Positions 16,105 to 24,351 of a DNA stretch of 45,032 nt are shown piece after piece. The DNA comes from a virus. The translations under genes and the position numbers were made by a program. The notes beneath the pieces were generated by a model that was given only the letters and a program-made list of their open reading frames with translations, was not told the origin of the DNA and searched no databases. The stretch is from the IMG/VR virus record IMGVR_UViG_3300036816_000058, positions 1 through 45,032 of that record, one strand, 5' to 3'. The first letter of the stretch is position 1. Every line of letters starts with the position of its first letter.

Positions 16105-16356
16105 ATGGAATTGCTGATTGAATTCGAGTTTATTTCGGGTGATCAAGAGACCATAGATTTTGTCTGGGAAGATGAGCAGAGCTTAGCTAATCTTCTGACT
16201 GAATCCGACTGGTTTAACTTTGATGGACGACACATCAACTTGAGAAATGTTAAGGCATTTAGAGTTGTTTCCAAGGAGCAGAAAGCCGAAGAAGAAGCTA
16301 GAGAACAAGCTGAGCATGCTGAGCATGTTAATACAATATTAGGGTTGAACTTTTAA
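16105..16356 (+). CDS. Hypothetical small protein
   Basis: 83-aa protein preceded by AAAGGGGGTG. The first 55 residues look like a small beta-rich domain (MELLIEFEFISGDQETIDFV, then INLRNVKAFRVV), followed by a Glu/Ala-rich helix (about 56-75). Not recognised. Its stop codon runs into a UUCG-loop terminator. Upstream at 16033-16092 are several TCGA-centred repeats (TTTCGAC, GTCGAAA, TCGACGAAAG) that may be regulatory. Confidence 0.55.
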   Translation: MELLIEFEFISGDQETIDFVWEDEQSLANLLTESDWFNFDGRHINLRNVKAFRVVSKEQKAEEEAREQAEHAEHVNTILGLNF

Positions 16357-16955
16357 GCATCCTTCGGGGTGCTTTTAATGTTTTTCCGTAGTCTAGATTC
16401 TCGTAATTTTTTGCTTTCTTGTTTTCTTAATTCTTCAAGCTGTAATTCTTTTTCTTTTTCTTGGATAACTATTCGAATTACGATTAAGTGCCGTTCCATT
16501 AAATTAGCGTTATATGTTTTAGTTGTTAAATCTGCCATAAAATAAGCAGCGAGTGTAACAACCAAGATACCCGTAAAAATAACTAGATATATTGTTTGAT
16601 CGGAATTTATTATACTTGAGATCGTCGCGAATGCAGCAATAACTAGGCTGAAAACAGTTACCAAGGAAATGAAATAACTAGAAAGCTGGTTGTTTTCCAC
16701 ATACCTAGGACTTTTTAATAGGATTTCTTTTTCAAAGTTTCTTAATGATTCTAGTTTGTACTGATGATAATACTTGAAAAAATCAGAGTTTATTTTGGAC
16801 AATTCGTATTCTTCATGTGTTAAAGGAATTCCTTTTACGAACTTTTTAGAGGGCCTTCGTAATTTAAGATGAACCCATTTAAAGTTCGAGAGATCAATCA
16901 GTGTGAAAATAAGGAAAATTATGATGGGTGGCCCGAAAAATATAAATGATGACAC
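16353..16955 (-). CDS. Membrane protein, unknown function
   Basis: 200-aa AT-rich gene with GTG start after AAAGGGG. Predicted membrane segments: residues about 4-20 (FIFFGPPIIIFLIFTLI), 95-115 and 122-142, with a basic cytoplasmic linker between the first and second and a long charged helical C-terminal tail (EKEKELQLEELRKQESKKLR). Stands alone and convergent to its left neighbour. The layout, its own strand and its base composition suggest a moron, perhaps for superinfection exclusion or defence; that role is a guess. Confidence 0.65.
   Translation of the reverse strand: MSSFIFFGPPIIIFLIFTLIDLSNFKWVHLKLRRPSKKFVKGIPLTHEEYELSKINSDFFKYYHQYKLESLRNFEKEILLKSPRYVENNQLSSYFISLVTVFSLVIAAFATISSIINSDQTIYLVIFTGILVVTLAAYFMADLTTKTYNANLMERHLIVIRIVIQEKEKELQLEELRKQESKKLRESRLRKNIKSTPKDA
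16355..16376 (+). terminator. UUCG-loop terminator, copy 1
   Basis: AAGCATCC-TTCG-GGGTGCTT with a TTTT tail. The 22 bases are identical to the terminator at 19394. It also overlaps the 3' end of the convergent gene at 16353. Confidence 0.8.
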
Positions 16956-17027
16956 TGAATCAACCCCTTTTTGTTTTAATACAATGTTATACGAAGTGAT
17001 ATTGTTTTTAAGTTCAACTTTTTACAT

Positions 17028-17048
17028 AGCATCCTTCGGATGCTTTTT
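17028..17048 (+). terminator. UUCG-type terminator variant
   Basis: AGCATCC (17028-17034) and GGATGCT (17038-17044) form a seven-bp stem with a T-run. It is similar to, but not identical with, the terminators at 16355 and 19394. No rightward gene ends directly before it, so it may be left over from an earlier gene. Confidence 0.6.
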
Positions 17049-17096
17049 CTTTTGCAAAAATACACAAAAGAGCTGAGTGTGACGCGACTTACCTTC

Positions 17097-17181
17097 GCCG
17101 ATATAGATCAATTTGGTAGATTGCTGCGGGGCCCCTTTTACACAGAGAGCAGAGGTTCAGGTTCAAGTCCTGGTGTCGGCA
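17097..17181 (+). tRNA. tRNA-like sequence with abnormal anticodon arm (probable pseudo-tRNA)
   Basis: A cloverleaf can be drawn. The acceptor stem is GCCGATA (17097) with TGTCGGC (17174). The D arm is GATC/GATT around AATTTGGTA, and the T arm is TCAGG-TTCAAGT-CCTGG (17157-17173); the discriminator is A and no CCA is encoded. The anticodon arm is wrong: CTGC (17124) and GCAG (17149) can pair, but 21 bases separate them where nine are expected, and they include the palindrome GGGGCCCC. Total length is 85. No clear anticodon can be read, so a pseudo-tRNA or structural mimic is most likely. Confidence 0.5.
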
Positions 17182-17205
17182 TTATCATAACCTTGCAACA
17201 CGCTT

Positions 17206-17231
17206 GCCGCTTCTTCGGAGGCGGCCTTTTG
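17206..17231 (+). terminator. Terminator after the tRNA-like sequence
   Basis: GCCGCTTC-TTCG-GAGGCGGC (eight pairs, one G-T) followed by CTTTTG. It would end the tRNA-like transcript before the next gene. Confidence 0.65.
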
Positions 17232-17263
17232 TTATTTCACAAACTATTCAGGAGGTCGATTTC

Positions 17264-17470
17264 ATGAATCCCGTAATCGTAAATAATTTCAAGTACCACA
17301 AGGCGGATGAAGTAAAAGGCCAGAAGCATGATGCTGTTCGCAATAACTGCAGAGAGCTTGCCGATACGATGGATAAGCTTTTACCGAATAGCCGTGAGAA
17401 GTCTCTGGCGATGACGAAGCTTGAAGAAACGATGATGTGGGCGAACGCAGCCATTGCACGAAATGATTAA
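17264..17470 (+). CDS. acb2: Acb2/Tad1-hairpin-family protein, candidate anti-CBASS cyclic-nucleotide sponge
   Basis: 68-aa helical protein from ATG 17264 (AGGAGG eight bases upstream). The C-terminal half, PNSREKSLAMTKLEETMMWA followed by NAAIARN (residues 41-67), matches from memory the signature of the Acb2/Tad1 hairpin domain, often labelled DUF7681. Acb2 proteins form oligomers that bind cyclic di- and trinucleotides and so blunt CBASS immunity; Tad1 does so for Thoeris signals. The short length fits Acb2, as Tad1 has an extra domain. It leads a run of overlapping small genes in the accessory bay. Ligand and activity are untested inference. Confidence 0.75.
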   Translation: MNPVIVNNFKYHKADEVKGQKHDAVRNNCRELADTMDKLLPNSREKSLAMTKLEETMMWANAAIARND

Positions 17471-17594
17471 TTCAAAACCGATTGCTATGCCGATCACCAC
17501 TCAACCTATTGCGCTGCCGATCATGAGGGAGAGCGTTGTACTTCCGATTTATGACGGTGAGAAAGACAGTCAGAGTATCGGTTTACAAGGATGA
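17463..17594 (+). CDS. Short Pro/Ile-rich peptide gene
   Basis: 43-aa reading frame overlapping the Acb2-like stop by eight bases. The sequence repeats a short unit (KPIAMPITTQPIALPI, then VVLPI), with no ribosome binding site better than the AT-rich context and probable translational coupling. Not recognised; could be a real small phage peptide. Confidence 0.4.
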   Translation: MINSKPIAMPITTQPIALPIMRESVVLPIYDGEKDSQSIGLQG

Positions 17595-17654
17595 GCTTGA
17601 AAGCATGTTCAGGCGATCAATGGGAGTAGGACTAACGCCAAGGGAGCAATTGCG

Positions 17655-17816
17655 ATGAATAGCCGCAGCGATCGGATCAATGATCGACATAAGCACATGT
17701 TTGCTAAAATGCGTCGAGCATTTGAACGCTTGAGCGAATCCTTTGCAATCATAGCCAATGCAATCCAGGTACGTCAGGGAGTCGTCGAACTACTGGAGCT
17801 AAATCGATCCGTATGA
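17655..17816 (+). CDS. Short helical protein, unknown
   Basis: 53-aa protein starting at ATG 17655 with AGGGAG eight bases upstream. Basic then amphipathic helical (RHKHMFAKMRRAFERLSES, then FAIIANAIQVRQGVVELLEL). After it, 17817-17940 keeps an open but start-poor frame and holds no gene I can support. Confidence 0.45.
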   Translation: MNSRSDRINDRHKHMFAKMRRAFERLSESFAIIANAIQVRQGVVELLELNRSV

Positions 17817-17979
17817 TGAACAGCCTGTGAAGACAAAGCCGCTGCACCTGCGAGATCTGCCGAGGTCATTACCGATGCGGCACCAGGTTCTGAATCGGAA
17901 GCCGGTTCTTCAGGTGGCACGTAGTCGGTGTTGAGTGGTAGGATGCTATTGGAGTGAAATTGCGTAAATTGGTAATAAT

Positions 17980-18009
17980 TTGTTGATTAATGACGAATTG
18001 TGGTATACC
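17980..18009 (+). promoter_or_regulatory. Probable promoter of the two-gene unit
   Basis: TTGTTG (17980-17985), an 18-base spacer and TATACC (18004-18009) with an upstream TG (extended -10) precede the gene at 18059 by 50 bases in AT-rich DNA. It would give the pair its own expression in the lysogen. Confidence 0.5.
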
Positions 18010-18058
18010 TTTGAACTAGGTAAATTTTCCTATTATCTATTTCAGGGGGAATCATATT

Positions 18059-18928
18059 TTGGCTACTAAAATTTGCAACTTCGATTTTTATACAGTTTCC
18101 TGCAGTGATAAGTCAGAAATTGCTAAGGCACTTGTTAAAGAGGCAGCCACACGAAAAGCAGGTGGTGTTAACAACGTTCCTGTCTTTGATTTTTTTGCCC
18201 GCACTAGAGAAATTAAACTAGATAACAAGCTTTGGGTCGGATATGTCGAGAAAATTAACACTCTCGATGAAGCGCACATAGGGGATTTAGGTGGGAAAAG
18301 GGAAACCTTGGCATCGAATGATGATCAGGGGCCGATCTTTGATACAGTTTTCTTGTATAATCCGGTCAATAATGTTTTGGTTTTGCATAGGACTAGATCG
18401 GGTATGGGTACTACCGCTTTTGCGAAATATTTGAGCAAATTAGTAGGAGACGACGACCTTGAACTAGAAGTAGTTATTGATCCGGATGCTTTAAAGAGAC
18501 TTGAGAAGATCAGTATGGTCAAAAGCATTGATTACAAGATTTCTAAACCTACCAATTTCAAATTCTTGAAAGATAATAAAGCATCGTTCAATTCAGATCT
18601 TGCCTTGGTTAAGTTATTTCAGGGCGAAAATATAAAAATAACTATTGGTGGTCAAAAACTCGAGAAAGAAAATATACTGACAAAGGTAAAACAACTGCTT
18701 AAAGCTGAGGATGGTATCTCAAAGCTCGAAGTAAAAGGAGAAGCCAATGGAGAACCAGATACAATTGATTTAATTAAAAACAGAGTTGTTCACACAAAGA
18801 AGTACTCTGTATCAAAAAATAAAAAGGTAACAGAAGTTATGTTAATGGACGAGATACTGATTGGTTATAGTAAGAATAAAACCAACTTGGACCGTCTCTA
18901 TATCAATAAAAAAATTGATAAGGACTGA
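18059..18928 (+). CDS. Unknown cargo protein, possibly DUF6731-like; first gene of a pair
   Basis: 289-aa soluble protein, TTG start after AGGGGGAA. The first half alternates strands (KICNFDFYTV, NKLWVGYVEKIN, FDTVFLYNPVNNVLVLHRTR) and the second half is Lys/Asp-rich (LEVVIDPDALKRL onward). The overall pattern recalls DUF6731-type proteins, but I am not sure of that family. Base composition is much more AT-rich than the flanking phage genes, and codon use leans to AAA/GAT. It has its own promoter and is coupled to a 4-TM gene six bases after its stop codon. A defence or exclusion role is only suggested by context. Confidence 0.55.
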   Translation: MATKICNFDFYTVSCSDKSEIAKALVKEAATRKAGGVNNVPVFDFFARTREIKLDNKLWVGYVEKINTLDEAHIGDLGGKRETLASNDDQGPIFDTVFLYNPVNNVLVLHRTRSGMGTTAFAKYLSKLVGDDDLELEVVIDPDALKRLEKISMVKSIDYKISKPTNFKFLKDNKASFNSDLALVKLFQGENIKITIGGQKLEKENILTKVKQLLKAEDGISKLEVKGEANGEPDTIDLIKNRVVHTKKYSVSKNKKVTEVMLMDEILIGYSKNKTNLDRLYINKKIDKD

Positions 18929-18934
18929 TTTGAA

Positions 18935-19378
18935 TTGTTTGAAAAATTCTATCCTTTGGTTCTTGCGATACTAGGACCGGCTGCAGTTTTTTATTTTAAA
19001 CTTATGCCCAGCGATATAGCCAATTTTAAGGACATCTTAAACAGCACCATCAGTATAGGATCAATAGCTGTCGGTTTCTTGGCCGCGGCCGTTACGTTGT
19101 TACCTTCCTTAGGATCAAATAAGCTTGTGAGGGTTCTTAAGCAAATGGGGGCATACACCAAACTCATTAAATATCTTATTAGTGCGATTGTTGCTTTATT
19201 TCTTACCTCTCTTCTATCAGTAATTGGATTATTTTTGGTTCTAAATTCAATGGACTTGATTAACAAAATATTTCTGGGAGCATGGTCATACGCATTTCTT
19301 TTCTCTATTTTAAGTTCTTACAGAGTTATAAGAAATTTCACGAAGTTCTTAGTTCTCTCTTCTAATGAAGACGATTAA
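18935..19378 (+). CDS. Four-helix membrane protein; second gene of a pair
   Basis: 147-aa protein (TTG start, weak AAGGA) with four predicted membrane helices at about 5-22, 34-57, 78-106 and 113-132, short loops and a charged C-terminal tail (SSNEDD). Not recognised. AT-rich like its partner and terminated by the UUCG hairpin. A soluble protein paired with a small multi-spanning protein is a layout seen in sensor-effector defence systems and in superinfection exclusion; no direct evidence decides between them. Confidence 0.6.
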   Translation: MFEKFYPLVLAILGPAAVFYFKLMPSDIANFKDILNSTISIGSIAVGFLAAAVTLLPSLGSNKLVRVLKQMGAYTKLIKYLISAIVALFLTSLLSVIGLFLVLNSMDLINKIFLGAWSYAFLFSILSSYRVIRNFTKFLVLSSNEDD

Positions 19379-19393
19379 TATTGAAGAAAACAG

Positions 19394-19417
19394 AAGCATC
19401 CTTCGGGGTGCTTTTTT
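19394..19417 (+). terminator. UUCG-loop terminator, copy 2
   Basis: Identical over 22 bases to 16355-16376 (AAGCATCC-TTCG-GGGTGCTT plus Ts), with a longer T run here. It closes the two-gene unit before the packaging genes. Confidence 0.85.
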
Positions 19418-19465
19418 CTGTTACATACAAATCAACACAAATCGGCGGGGGTGGTGGTGATGTAG

Positions 19466-20173
19466 ATGGCCGAGAAGCATGTACTGGCTGAACAGGATTA
19501 CCTGGACGGCTTGAAATATAAAGAGATCGCTGAGAAATACGACGTATCGCTGAACACCGTGAAAAGCTGGAAGCAGCGCCATGGCTGGAACAGGGAAAAG
19601 GGTGCACACCCTCCAAAAGGTATGCACACAAAACGACCTGGTGCACCGCCTGGCAATCAGAACGCGAAAGGGAATAAAGGCGGCGCCCCAAAAGGGAATA
19701 GCAATGCGAAGACACACGGTCTGTTTGCGAAGTATCTGCCGGCAGAGACGATGGATATTCTTCAGCAGATTGAAAGCAGAGCCCCCTTGGAAATGTTGTG
19801 GGACAGTATCGTGATGCAGCATGCGGCCATCATCCGCGCTCAGCAGCTCATGTACGTTCGTGATCAAGAAGATATGACCACGACACTGATCGAGGAGAAG
19901 AACGGCGATACGTCTCACTCTCGGTCATGGGAGGTCCAGCAAGCATGGGATAAGCACGCAACGTTCCTACAAGCTCAGAGCCGGGCCATGGCAACGCTTC
20001 AGAGCTTGATTAAGCGATATGAAGAGATGTGCCGACAGGGTTACGCTGATGATGAGCAGCAGCTGAGGCTCCAGAAGCTCAAAGGCGAGGTTAGCCTGAT
20101 TGATCAGAAGGTGGCCAAGGATGATGACAAGCCGATTGAGATCCGGATCGTTCGAAAGGGTGAGCGCTCATGA
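19466..20173 (+). CDS. terS: Terminase small subunit
   Basis: 235-aa DNA-recognition subunit of the packaging motor. The N-terminal helix-turn-helix ([20 protein letters not shown]) binds the packaging site. A Gly/Asn/Lys-rich linker ([20 protein letters not shown]) and a helical oligomerisation region follow, as in PBSX-type small subunits. The stop overlaps the TerL start (ATGA). It opens the late structural cluster. Confidence 0.9.
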   Translation: MAEKHVLAEQDYLDGLKYKEIAEKYDVSLNTVKSWKQRHGWNREKGAHPPKGMHTKRPGAPPGNQNAKGNKGGAPKGNSNAKTHGLFAKYLPAETMDILQQIESRAPLEMLWDSIVMQHAAIIRAQQLMYVRDQEDMTTTLIEEKNGDTSHSRSWEVQQAWDKHATFLQAQSRAMATLQSLIKRYEEMCRQGYADDEQQLRLQKLKGEVSLIDQKVAKDDDKPIEIRIVRKGERS

Positions 20174-21468
20174 CCGAAAAGGAAGTGAACCCCCATTTCG
20201 AAGATTTCCTGTTTGATTGGAATCAGAAATTTCAGTTTCTCGTTGGTGGCTATGGATCTTCCAAGAGCTATCACGTTGCCCTAAAGCTGGTTTTGAAGCT
20301 GCTGGAGGAGCGCAGGACGGCCTTGGTGGTCAGGGAGGTCTACGACACGCTGCGTGATTCCACGTTTGAGCTGCTTTCGGAGATCATCGTGGATTTGGAG
20401 CTGGAGGGCAAGGTTAAACCGATCAGTTCCCCTATGCAGATCCGATTCCCTAATGGTAGTAAGATCATCTTCAAAGGGATGGACAAACCCGTCAAACTGA
20501 AATCCATACACAACATTTCGATTGTCTGGATTGAAGAGTGCAGCGAAGTAAAGTATGCAGGCTTCAAGGAGCTGATCGGACGGCTGAGGCATCCGAAGTT
20601 AAAGCTGCATATGATTCTAAGCACCAACCCGGTCAGCACGGCGAACTGGAGCTATAAGTATTTCTTTAAGGATCCGAAGAACAATGTTCACGTCCTGGAT
20701 GACATGGACCTGTATCGTGATCGCGTTGTGATCATCAAGGATACGTATTATCACCATTCCGTTGCTGATGATAACCTGTTCCTCCCTGAGAGCTATATCG
20801 AGCAGCTGGAGGATCTGAAGACGCATGACCCGGACCTGCACCGCATTGCGCGGCGTGGGCGTTTTGGCGTGAACGGAACCAGGGTGCTACCGCAGTTTGT
20901 GGTTGCACCTCATGCGGAAGTTATGGCAGCTATTCAGGCGATTAAGTCGCCAGTGAAGCGTAACGGCATGGACTTTGGTTTTGAGTCGTCATACAACGCC
21001 CTGGTTCGTCTGACAGTGGACCACAAGGAGAAAATCCTGTATATCCATTGGGAGTATTACAAGAACAAGATGACGGATGACCGGACGGCTGCAGAGATCA
21101 TGGAGTTCAAGGAAACCAGGGAGCTGATCCGGGCAGATAGCGCTGAGCCGAAGACCATTGCTTATTACCGGCAGATGGGATTCAACATGCAGCCCGCGAA
21201 GAAGTTCGCCGGATCCCGTTTGCAGTATACGAAGAAGGTCAAGCGGTTCAAAAAGATTGTTTGCTCTTCAAACTGTGTGAATGTCATGTCCGAGTTACAG
21301 GACTTAACCTATGCCGTGGACAAGAACGGGGAGATCATTGAAGACGAGTTCAACATCGACCCCCATACGTTCTCGGCTATTTGGTATGCCCTGGATGATT
21401 ACGAGGTGGCCGACATGAAAGGCTATGCGGCTACGGTAAGTAGTAAAGCGAGAATTGGGGTGAGATAA
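20170..21468 (+). CDS. terL: Terminase large subunit (PBSX type)
   Basis: 432-aa ATPase-nuclease of the packaging motor. The N-terminal ATPase has the P-loop variant [11 protein letters not shown], a Walker B strand [10 protein letters not shown] and the coupling motif LSTNP. The C-terminal nuclease begins with MDFGFES, with further acidic residues at RADSAEPK. Length matches the PBSX/SPP1 group, suggesting headful (pac) packaging, although the pac site itself is not visible. Confidence 0.95.
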   Translation: MTEKEVNPHFEDFLFDWNQKFQFLVGGYGSSKSYHVALKLVLKLLEERRTALVVREVYDTLRDSTFELLSEIIVDLELEGKVKPISSPMQIRFPNGSKIIFKGMDKPVKLKSIHNISIVWIEECSEVKYAGFKELIGRLRHPKLKLHMILSTNPVSTANWSYKYFFKDPKNNVHVLDDMDLYRDRVVIIKDTYYHHSVADDNLFLPESYIEQLEDLKTHDPDLHRIARRGRFGVNGTRVLPQFVVAPHAEVMAAIQAIKSPVKRNGMDFGFESSYNALVRLTVDHKEKILYIHWEYYKNKMTDDRTAAEIMEFKETRELIRADSAEPKTIAYYRQMGFNMQPAKKFAGSRLQYTKKVKRFKKIVCSSNCVNVMSELQDLTYAVDKNGEIIEDEFNIDPHTFSAIWYALDDYEVADMKGYAATVSSKARIGVR

Positions 21469-21470
21469 CG

Positions 21471-21668
21471 ATGGCAAGACTGCCTGAAGGTAAGCAGCAT
21501 ATCTATCCTGGGGTGTATTACACGTTAAAGCCGGTCCCTGGAAGCATGAATCTCCAAATGGAGCTAAACATTCGATGGCACGGCTACATCTTCCTTTGGT
21601 TTCTTGGTGTTTGGAAGACAGTTAAAGGAAAGGTGGTGAAGATACGTGGCAATCATACGAAGCCGTGA
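21471..21668 (+). CDS. Small hypothetical protein between TerL and portal
   Basis: 65-aa protein starting two bases after TerL and overlapping the portal start by 23 bases. Aromatic-rich middle (HGYIFLWFLGVWKTVKGKV) that could be a beta-hairpin or one short membrane segment. Not recognised. Confidence 0.5.
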   Translation: MARLPEGKQHIYPGVYYTLKPVPGSMNLQMELNIRWHGYIFLWFLGVWKTVKGKVVKIRGNHTKP

Positions 21669-23049
21669 GTTACTGCCTAGCTGGGACGAGATCCCGGCCA
21701 AGCTCCTGCAGTACTGTATCAAGGAACACCGAGACGGTATCGAGCGGATCCAGAAGCTGGAGGATTATTACAAAGGCAAACATGAGATCCTGAAGCGCGA
21801 CTTGGGCGGGGATGACAAGGGGCTGCCGAATAACAAGCTGGTGGCCAATCATGCCAAGTACATTACGGACGTTGCCTCTGGATACTTTGGCGGCGATCCG
21901 GTCAAGTACACTGGCAAGCAGATTGAGCCAATCACGGATGCATACAAGGCTGTGGATGTGGCCAGTCATGATTCCGAGATGGTCAAGGACTTGTCCATGT
22001 ACGGTATCTCGTTGGAACTGCACTATATGAGCAGTGATGATCCGCCGATCCCCCGCGTCAGCTGCATCGATCCGCGCCAGATCTTCCTGGTGGTGGACGA
22101 TTCCGTGGAATATAAGAGCCTTTTTGCGGTTCACTACTATGAGAAGCGGGATATGGAAAACAAAGCGATTGGCTGGTACGTCAATGTCTACACGGCCAAT
22201 AAGATAACGCGATACGAGATCAAGGATATCGGTGGCGAAGACTTCGAGCTGATCTCATCCACCGATCATTATTACAAGACGGTGCCGGTGGTGGAGTTCT
22301 GGAACAACGAGGAGCAACAGGGTGACTTCGAACAGCAGCTGAGCTTGATCAACGCCTACAATACGCTGGCATCCGATCGGGTAAACGATAAAGAGCAGTT
22401 TGTGGATGCTATTCTCAAGCTCGTTGGTGCAAGCCTGGGGGATACAGAGGAGGATGCAGGTCGGGCAATTCGCATGCTGAAGAAGTTTAAGGTACTGGAG
22501 CTTCCGGGTGGTGTGGACGCTGACGCCAGCTGGTTAACGAAAACGCTGAATGAGGCTGACACGGAAGTCCTTCGAAGTGCGCTGAAGTCAGACATTCATG
22601 AGTTTTCCATGGTTCCGGATCTGACGGATTCTAATTTTGCTTCGAATGCTTCAGGTGTGGCCATGAAGTATAAGCTATTCGGCTTAGAACAGTTGGCCAA
22701 GACCAAGACAAGGTTCTTCATTCAGGGATTAAGGGAACGGCTGAAGCTGTTCGCCAACATTCTCAGCGTGAAGGCGCAAGCCGTTGATATTACCGATGTA
22801 ACGATAACCCTAACACGCAGCCTTCCGAGTGATGATGTCGAGTTAGCCGGAATTATCGCTCAGGTGGATGGCAAGGTCAGTGACGAGACTCTGATCGGTC
22901 AGCTTTCCTTTGTGGATGATCCGATTGCAGAGGTGGAGAAGGTGAACGCTCAGAAGGCGGCTAATCTGAAGCTTCAGCAAGCAGCGTTCAAAATGCCAAT
23001 GGGCGATAATGACGACAATCCGGTGACGGACGATGAAGACGAGGAGTAA
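21646..23049 (+). CDS. Portal protein (SPP1 gp6 type)
   Basis: 467-aa portal that forms the dodecameric channel at the capsid vertex. The family pattern is clear: an early YYKGKHEI segment, PNNKLVANHAKYITDVASGY, then the central ISCIDPRQ-like stretch and a long helical stem, ending in an acidic tail (GDNDDNPVTDDEDEE). GTG start with AAGGTGGTG nearby. Followed by the gp7-type minor head protein, as in SPP1. Confidence 0.93.
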   Translation: MAIIRSRELLPSWDEIPAKLLQYCIKEHRDGIERIQKLEDYYKGKHEILKRDLGGDDKGLPNNKLVANHAKYITDVASGYFGGDPVKYTGKQIEPITDAYKAVDVASHDSEMVKDLSMYGISLELHYMSSDDPPIPRVSCIDPRQIFLVVDDSVEYKSLFAVHYYEKRDMENKAIGWYVNVYTANKITRYEIKDIGGEDFELISSTDHYYKTVPVVEFWNNEEQQGDFEQQLSLINAYNTLASDRVNDKEQFVDAILKLVGASLGDTEEDAGRAIRMLKKFKVLELPGGVDADASWLTKTLNEADTEVLRSALKSDIHEFSMVPDLTDSNFASNASGVAMKYKLFGLEQLAKTKTRFFIQGLRERLKLFANILSVKAQAVDITDVTITLTRSLPSDDVELAGIIAQVDGKVSDETLIGQLSFVDDPIAEVEKVNAQKAANLKLQQAAFKMPMGDNDDNPVTDDEDEE

Positions 23050-23080
23050 CGCCTATTGAGACCGACGGGCGCAGCAGCGC

Positions 23081-24070
23081 ATGGCCGAATATCATCGGGA
23101 TGCTGATACGACGATCCGGACAGTGACCCGTGCCTACCAGATGGCTCAGGAAGATATCCAGCTAGAGATTGATAAGATCTTTAAGACGTTCAGCAAGGAT
23201 ATGGATCCGAAACGGGCTCGCCGGTTCTTGAATCAGAAGATCCCAAATCCGCTGCTGAAGCTGGCACAGAAATGGTATCCGCGAGTGAAGAATGACCAAA
23301 TCAAGCGGTGGCTGCTGGCCCGTATGAATGCACCGGCCTATCGGGCAAGGATATCCCGCCTTCAGGCGCTGAAAGAGCAGATCGCGCTTCAGGGCAAGGT
23401 GATTGCTGATGTGGAGCTGACGGCCAGCCGTAGCGGTTACCTGAAGACGATACGGAAGAGCTATTATCGTTCCATCTTTGATCTGCAGAAAGGGATCGGC
23501 CTTGGATTCAACTTTGCACGGATTCCTGTTGATGATATCGAAGCCATTTTGCTTAATCCGTGGAGCGGATCTCATTTCAGCAGCCGCGTGTGGTCTAATA
23601 CGGAATACCTGGCCGATCAGGTGTCTGATGTGGTCACTTCCGGATTCATGAGCGGCATTGGTTCGGCCAAGATGGCACAGAAGCTGGCCGACATTATGCA
23701 GACAGGCCTATTTGCTGCTTCCAGGCTGATCCGGACTGAAACCACCTACATGTCCAACGCAGGCGAGATGGCGGCGTATAGAGAGGCTGGCGTGGATCAG
23801 TACCAGTTCATGGCTACGCTGGATAGCAGAACGTCTGAACAGTGTCGGAAACATGACCTGAAGGTGTACAACGTTGAGGATGCACAGCCTGGTAAGAACA
23901 TGCCACCACTGCACGCCTGGTGCCGGAGTACAACCCGAGGTTGGTTCGGAGAAGAAGCGATCGCTGGTATGCAGCGACGTGCCCGAGATCCGCAGACCGG
24001 AAAGACTATGCTCGTACCGTCAAACGTGAATTACGAAGATTGGTATAAGCAATATGTACTGGCTGCCTAA
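23081..24070 (+). CDS. SPP1 gp7-like minor head protein
   Basis: 329-aa head-morphogenesis protein thought to sit at the portal and aid DNA ejection. The C-terminal signature ETTYMSNAGEMAAYREAGVD, then LDSRTSEQCRKHD and PPLHAWCRSTT, is the Phage_Mu_F/gp7 domain with its conserved Cys/His positions. No clear ribosome binding site precedes ATG 23081, so coupling to portal translation is likely. Confidence 0.9.
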   Translation: MAEYHRDADTTIRTVTRAYQMAQEDIQLEIDKIFKTFSKDMDPKRARRFLNQKIPNPLLKLAQKWYPRVKNDQIKRWLLARMNAPAYRARISRLQALKEQIALQGKVIADVELTASRSGYLKTIRKSYYRSIFDLQKGIGLGFNFARIPVDDIEAILLNPWSGSHFSSRVWSNTEYLADQVSDVVTSGFMSGIGSAKMAQKLADIMQTGLFAASRLIRTETTYMSNAGEMAAYREAGVDQYQFMATLDSRTSEQCRKHDLKVYNVEDAQPGKNMPPLHAWCRSTTRGWFGEEAIAGMQRRARDPQTGKTMLVPSNVNYEDWYKQYVLAA

Positions 24071-24132
24071 GTAGATTGGCTATAATAAAGCACATAACTG
24101 CATAGAAAAGGTGGAATCAGGTGGAGATAACA

Positions 24133-24261
24133 GTGAATATTGAGCTCACAAAAGATGAGATAGAGGATATTGTGTCTTGGGCCCATCGTTGTGATTCAGA
24201 GGGTTTCATCTCAGAAAAAGAATGAGAATTGGTAAGGAAATTAGAACAGTCGCTTAAATGA
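24133..24261 (+). pseudogene. Small phage gene with an in-frame TGA
   Basis: From GTG 24133 (GGTGGAG seven bases upstream) a 30-aa frame reads NIELTKDEIEDIVSWAHRCD and GFISEKE, then TGA (24223-24225), then stays open for ELVRKLEQSLK to a second TGA at 24259. The continuation keeps the helical, charged character, so the first TGA looks like a TGG (Trp) to TGA change. Either a nonsense pseudogene or a read-through product. The function of the intact small protein is unknown. Confidence 0.5.
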
Positions 24262-24274
24262 GCGGCTGTTTTTT
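24246..24274 (+). terminator. Terminator before the scaffold gene
   Basis: ACAGTCGCT (24246-24254) pairs with AGCGGCTGT (24261-24269), nine pairs with one G-T, followed by six Ts. The stem includes the end of the small interrupted gene. It may reduce read-through from the portal/gp7 unit into the abundant head proteins. Confidence 0.75.
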
Positions 24275-24351
24275 ACGTCCAGAACGTGCGGAGGACATTA
24301 AAAGCTGTCATGGACAAATAGCCGACGGGCGTAAAACGGGAGGACTCATTT

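Noticed and set aside
17827-17934. Short GTG-started frame (35 aa) after the small helical gene
   Set aside because: No ribosome binding site and no convincing start; several overlapping frames stay open by chance here.
20170-21468. Looked for an HNH endonuclease or intron near the terminase genes
   Set aside because: The terminase genes are intact and adjacent, with no extra domain or interruption.
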